Both the position numbers and the translations under genes were made by a program. Shown here piece by piece: positions 61,341-64,000 of a stretch of DNA of 64,000 nt. Numbering within the stretch: position 1 is the first letter of the stretch; each line of letters starts with the position of its first letter. Below the pieces are notes generated by a model. The model worked only from the letters and a program-made list of their open reading frames with translations, had not been told where the DNA came from and made no database searches. Source of the stretch: Neobacillus sp. PS2-9 (GTDB taxonomy: Bacteria; Bacillota; Bacilli; Bacillales; Cytobacillaceae); contig NZ_CP133269.1 of the NCBI RefSeq assembly GCF_030915525.1, forward strand, positions 4,234,501 to 4,298,500, given 5' to 3'.

Positions 61341-62719
61341 TTCTTTAAAATGAGTTGCGAGATACACTCGACGTGCGCCGTATGCGGAAACATATCCACA
61401 GGTTGAATATACTTAACCTCATACTTTGAACTTAACGTCTGAATATCTTTCGCCAAAGTGGACGGGTTGCAAGAAACATAGATCAATTTTTCAGGCTTCA
61501 CTTGCAAAATGGTTTGAAGCAGCTGGTTGTCCAGTCCGGTTCTCGGTGGGTCGACCACGATGACATCCGGCTTCCAGCCTTTTTTCACCCACTTAGGCAA
61601 AACTTCTTCCGCTTTACCTGGGACGTATTTCGTATTGGTGAATCCGTGACGTTTGGCATTCTTCTTCGCGTCATCAATGGATTCTGGAATTATGTCCATG
61701 CCGCGCACTTCTGCTGCCTGATCCGCCAGCCACAATCCAATCGTTCCCACCCCACAATAAGCATCAACAATTTTCTCTTTACCTGTCAGAGCGGCCGCTT
61801 TTTTCACCTCGTCGTAAAGCTTGACGGTTTGGATTGGATTTAGTTGAAAGAACGTTCTTGCTGACAGCTCAAACTGCAGGTCCCCTAGTGTCTCTTGGAT
61901 AAACTCTTCGCCAGCTAGCGCAAGGGTTTCCTCCCCAAAAATCAGCGACGTTTTTTCACCGTTGATGTTTTGAACAATTGATTTTACCTTAGGAAGTCGT
62001 TTTTGAATTTCTTCTATAATTAAGTCCTCTTTAGGTAACTCTTTTTGTGTAGTAATAAGGACGACCTGAAGCTCTCCCGTTTCCACTCCTACGCGGGCAA
62101 CGATTGTTCTAACAATACCTTTACTCCTTTTTTCATTATAAATTGGAATTTGCAGGTCCTCTAAGACTGATTTTACCTTTGTGACCGCTTCGTTTGTTTG
62201 TGAATGCTGGACCGCACAATGTTCAATATCAATGAGCTGGTGCGAATTCATTCCATATAATCCGGCTAACACCTTACCATTTTTCTGAGCCACTTGGAAA
62301 CTGCTTTTATTCCGGTAGCCCCACGGATTTTCCATTCCAATCGTTTCACGGATATCCAGCTTGTTGACTGCTAGTTTTGTATGCCGCTCAAGCGATTGAA
62401 TGATGATATCGCGTTTTTCTTTTAATTGCTGTCCGTACTGTAAATGCTGCAGCTGACAGCCACCACATTGCTCATAAACCGGACATGGCGCTTGTACACG
62501 ATGCGGTGATTGGATACGGATTTTCTTAATTTTTGCCTCAGCGAATTTAGGATTGATTTTCGTCGCCTCAACCACTACCTCTTCACCAGGAAGCGCACCC
62601 GGTACAAACACGACTTGCTTTTTAAAATAGCCGACGCCTTCCCCATTAATCCCTAGTCTTTTGATCGTTAACGGAAAAGTCTGCTTCAGTTGAATTTTAA
62701 TACTTTGCTCGGTTTTCAT
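61331..62719 (-). CDS. yfjO: RlmD-family 23S rRNA (uracil-C5)-methyltransferase, YfjO type
   Basis: 462 residues, full length. N-terminal TRAM domain, then four Fe-S cysteines ([17 protein letters not shown] plus Cys near 167), the SAM-binding [16 protein letters not shown], the catalytic Cys in [12 protein letters not shown] and the catalytic Glu in AHVECIS near the C-terminus. It methylates uracil C5 in RNA. Position next to yfjP and pdaA matches yfjO of B. subtilis rather than rlmCD (yefA). Its last 15 codons, from HVE onward, are the presumed integration target and may be element-supplied. Confidence 0.88.
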   Translation of the reverse strand: MKTEQSIKIQLKQTFPLTIKRLGINGEGVGYFKKQVVFVPGALPGEEVVVEATKINPKFAEAKIKKIRIQSPHRVQAPCPVYEQCGGCQLQHLQYGQQLKEKRDIIIQSLERHTKLAVNKLDIRETIGMENPWGYRNKSSFQVAQKNGKVLAGLYGMNSHQLIDIEHCAVQHSQTNEAVTKVKSVLEDLQIPIYNEKRSKGIVRTIVARVGVETGELQVVLITTQKELPKEDLIIEEIQKRLPKVKSIVQNINGEKTSLIFGEETLALAGEEFIQETLGDLQFELSARTFFQLNPIQTVKLYDEVKKAAALTGKEKIVDAYCGVGTIGLWLADQAAEVRGMDIIPESIDDAKKNAKRHGFTNTKYVPGKAEEVLPKWVKKGWKPDVIVVDPPRTGLDNQLLQTILQVKPEKLIYVSCNPSTLAKDIQTLSSKYEVKYIQPVDMFPHTAHVECISQLILKKGN

Positions 62720-62731
62720 ATGTTCACTCCA

Positions 62732-63592
62732 TTATTCAAGGCTTCTCCATAAATACAAAGAAACGTAGCTTTGATAAGGCTCCCAGCCTTGTTTATAGTG
62801 TTCCATTTCTTCAAAAGTTGGCTTTGTCTCCAACTTGTACAATTTTTTCAGTGCATTTTGAATGCCAATATCGGCCATCGGAAACAGGTTAGGCCTCCCC
62901 ATGCCAAACAATAGGAAGTTCTCAACCGTCCATTTGCCAACCCCACGTATCAACGTTAATTTTTGAAAAATTTCTTCGTTTGTTAGCATTTTGAGAGCCT
63001 GTAAGTCCAGACCTTTTTCAACGATTTCCTTCGCAATTTGAATCATGTATTCCGCTTTCCTACCGCTAAATTGTAGCTCACGCAATTGCTCTACTGTTAG
63101 GCTAGCTACTTTTTCAGGCGGAGGAAAGAACCAAACACCGTCGATTTCATAGCCAAATGTTTTTACAAAACGCTCCGTTAACCGATAGGCAAACGTCATA
63201 TTTATCTGCTGGTGGATAATACACTTGATGAGGCTATCAAATAGACCGAAATCAAGGACGAGCGGTGTGCCAATGAATGTGTCGAAGATGTCCTTAAGGT
63301 CGGTTTGTTGAAAGTGATTATGGATTGGTTTTAAAGATATATTCCATTGAAAAAGTTCGGATATATGTTGTATGACAGCATCCTAATCCGTTTGTCCTTT
63401 TACGGTAAATGCAGGCTGATCGACCGTACCAATTGCCGTCACATCTATAACCTGTGAGTGGTTGTCAATAACAACAGGTACTCTGATGGACCGAGCTTCT
63501 ATATCTACCTGTTTCAATGGATCTGGTTTATGCCTCTGCAATACACTGACAAAATGATAAGGACCTTCGAAATGAATCTCTTCTCTCCACAC
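62732..63592 (-). pseudogene. yfjP: yfjP DNA-3-methyladenine glycosylase interrupted by an amber codon
   Basis: A single frame from GTG 63592 to 62732 encodes the whole glycosylase (about 286 residues) apart from a TAG at 63383-63385, after VKGQTD. Upstream of it is the N-terminal domain (MWREEIHFEGPYHFVSVLQR). Downstream is an unbroken continuation through TPLVLDFGLFDSLIKCIIHQ and the helix-hairpin-helix with catalytic Asp (LTLIRGVGKWTVENFLLFGM...PMADIGIQ). No frameshift is needed, so this is a point nonsense mutation, readthrough or a sequencing error. The 155-residue C-terminal frame alone would lack the N-terminal domain. Confidence 0.75.
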
Positions 63593-63656
63593 GGGCCGAT
63601 TCCATCCTTTAGTATTTTCCCCGTATTATAGCACGAAAAATCTTGAAAAGGGAAAA

Positions 63657-63681
63657 ACCGAATTTCTCTGTGAAATTCGGT
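63657..63681 (-). terminator. Terminator of pdaA
   Basis: ACCGAATTTC pairs perfectly with GAAATTCGGT around five bases, then TTTTTCCC on the minus strand, just downstream of the pdaA stop. Confidence 0.8.
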
Positions 63682-63688
63682 TAGTCGA

Positions 63689-64000
63689 TTATTCTTTAAA
63701 CTTATCAAGGCTCTTGAATTTATAGCCTCTCTTTTTCAAATCAATAATTGCCTTTTCTAGCGCATCGGCGTTATCCTGTGATATCGAATGCAGCAGCATC
63801 ACACAGCCGGGGTGAGCCTGTCTCATGATGTTGTCATAGGCATATTGCCAGCCTTTTTGCTGATTGACATTCCAATCAACGAACGCCATCGACCAAAAGA
63901 CATGTGTGTACCCTTCTTCTTTCGCAATCTGCAAAGTTCTTTCACTGAAAACTCCACGTGGCGGACGAAGGTATTTCATCTTTTTTTGACCAGTGATTTC
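63689..64000 (-). CDS. pdaA: Delta-lactam-biosynthetic de-N-acetylase PdaA, 3' part
   Basis: The last 103 codons of a gene that continues past the right edge. NodB-type polysaccharide deacetylase fold: KYLRPPRGVFSERTLQIAKE, then VFWSMAFVDWNV and GCVMLLHSISQDNADALEKA (catalytic and metal His in LLHS). PdaA removes acetyl groups from MurNAc to form muramic delta-lactam in the spore cortex. Its place before yfjP and yfjO matches B. subtilis and supports a spore-forming host. Confidence 0.88.
   Translation of the reverse strand, partial: EITGQKKMKYLRPPRGVFSERTLQIAKEEGYTHVFWSMAFVDWNVNQQKGWQYAYDNIMRQAHPGCVMLLHSISQDNADALEKAIIDLKKRGYKFKSLDKFKE

Larger units (their letters stand above)
43912..61375. 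mobile_element. Integrative defence island inserted in the yfjO 3' end
   Basis: About 17.5 kb, AT-richer than the flanks. Left junction: methyltransferase fossil end plus arm at 43.9 kb. Right junction: the HVE codons of the intact methyltransferase gene near 61365-61375, right beside three large serine recombinases. Cargo in order: two unknown membrane proteins, an Mrr-like nuclease, an FRG-domain protein, a PD-(D/E)xK-like protein, Kiwa, Hachiman, four tiny ORFs and the recombinases. A further arm copy at 47.2 kb suggests nesting. No conjugation or phage structural genes are present, so it is a mobilised or self-excising island rather than a complete ICE or prophage. Confidence 0.65.

Noticed and set aside
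43912..61375. Prophage or conjugative element
   Set aside because: No capsid, tail, portal, terminase, relaxase, VirB4 or coupling-protein genes are present; only recombinases and cargo.
61331..62719. rlmCD (yefA) as the name of the methyltransferase
   Set aside because: The neighbourhood pdaA - yfjP fits yfjO; Bacilli have both paralogues, and sequence reading alone does not favour yefA.

Overview
The window looks like chromosomal DNA of a low-GC Gram-positive spore former of the family Bacillaceae. The basis is AGGAGG-type ribosome binding sites before most genes, many TTG/GTG starts, a DUF1540 gene, a CwlO-like NlpC/P60 hydrolase with a WalR-type box, a YfmM-like ABC-F protein, and the gene run pdaA - yfjP - yfjO, which matches the order I know from Bacillus subtilis. 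No rRNA, tRNA or CRISPR array was seen. A species name cannot be given from sequence reading alone.

Layout. 0-4.7 kb: MFS exporter with a divergent XRE/TPR regulator and twin operators, then small stress/hypothetical genes and a CC/Se-motif protein. 4.7-10.5 kb: SelO, then a five-gene minus-strand unit (FMN-binding protein, ApbE flavin transferase, RnfD/NqrB-like membrane protein, response regulator, sensor kinase) that looks like a membrane flavin electron-transfer module with its own two-component system. 10.7-20 kb: YgjP-type metallopeptidase, NlpC/P60 hydrolase, small enzymes, and a MarR-MMPL efflux pair behind a clear promoter/operator. 20-26 kb: a sigma-like/anti-sigma-like fusion with DUF4179, a tRNA-dihydrouridine synthase, and an ECF sigma factor with its DUF4179 partner. 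26-33.7 kb: an amino-acid ABC importer, DUF1540, an ABC-2 exporter, DUF6526 and an ABC-F ATPase. Three different intergenic repeat arrays lie at 14.7, 18.6-19.1 and 28.8-28.9 kb.

33.8-39.8 kb is a RiPP cluster of the heterocycloanthracin/sonorensin type: SagB-like dehydrogenase, leader-binding/YcaO cyclodehydratase, ThiF-like protein and a Cys/Gly-rich precursor. 40.2-43.5 kb is an electrophile/quinone-response set: FMN reductase, LLM flavin oxidoreductase, CatE-like VOC protein and a divergent HxlR/YodB-like regulator.

43.9-61.4 kb is an AT-rich mobile defence island. It carries Kiwa (kwaAB), Hachiman (hamAB), a membrane-anchored Mrr-like nuclease, an FRG-domain protein, an orphan PD-(D/E)xK-like protein and membrane proteins of unknown role. 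It ends with four tiny ORFs and three large serine recombinases, directly against the 3' end of an RlmD-family rRNA methyltransferase gene (yfjO). The main discovery in the window is that short fossil copies of the C-terminal end of this methyltransferase, beginning at the catalytic HVE motif, recur on the same strand at 40.16-40.20, 43.82-43.86 and 43.88-43.92 kb. They look like displaced gene ends left by successive site-specific integrations into the 3' end of this gene. The copy at 43.9 kb is fused to a 55-bp arm that recurs at 47.2 and 24.1 kb, so it probably marks the left end of the island. The window closes with a yfjP DNA glycosylase gene broken by an in-frame amber codon and the 3' part of pdaA.
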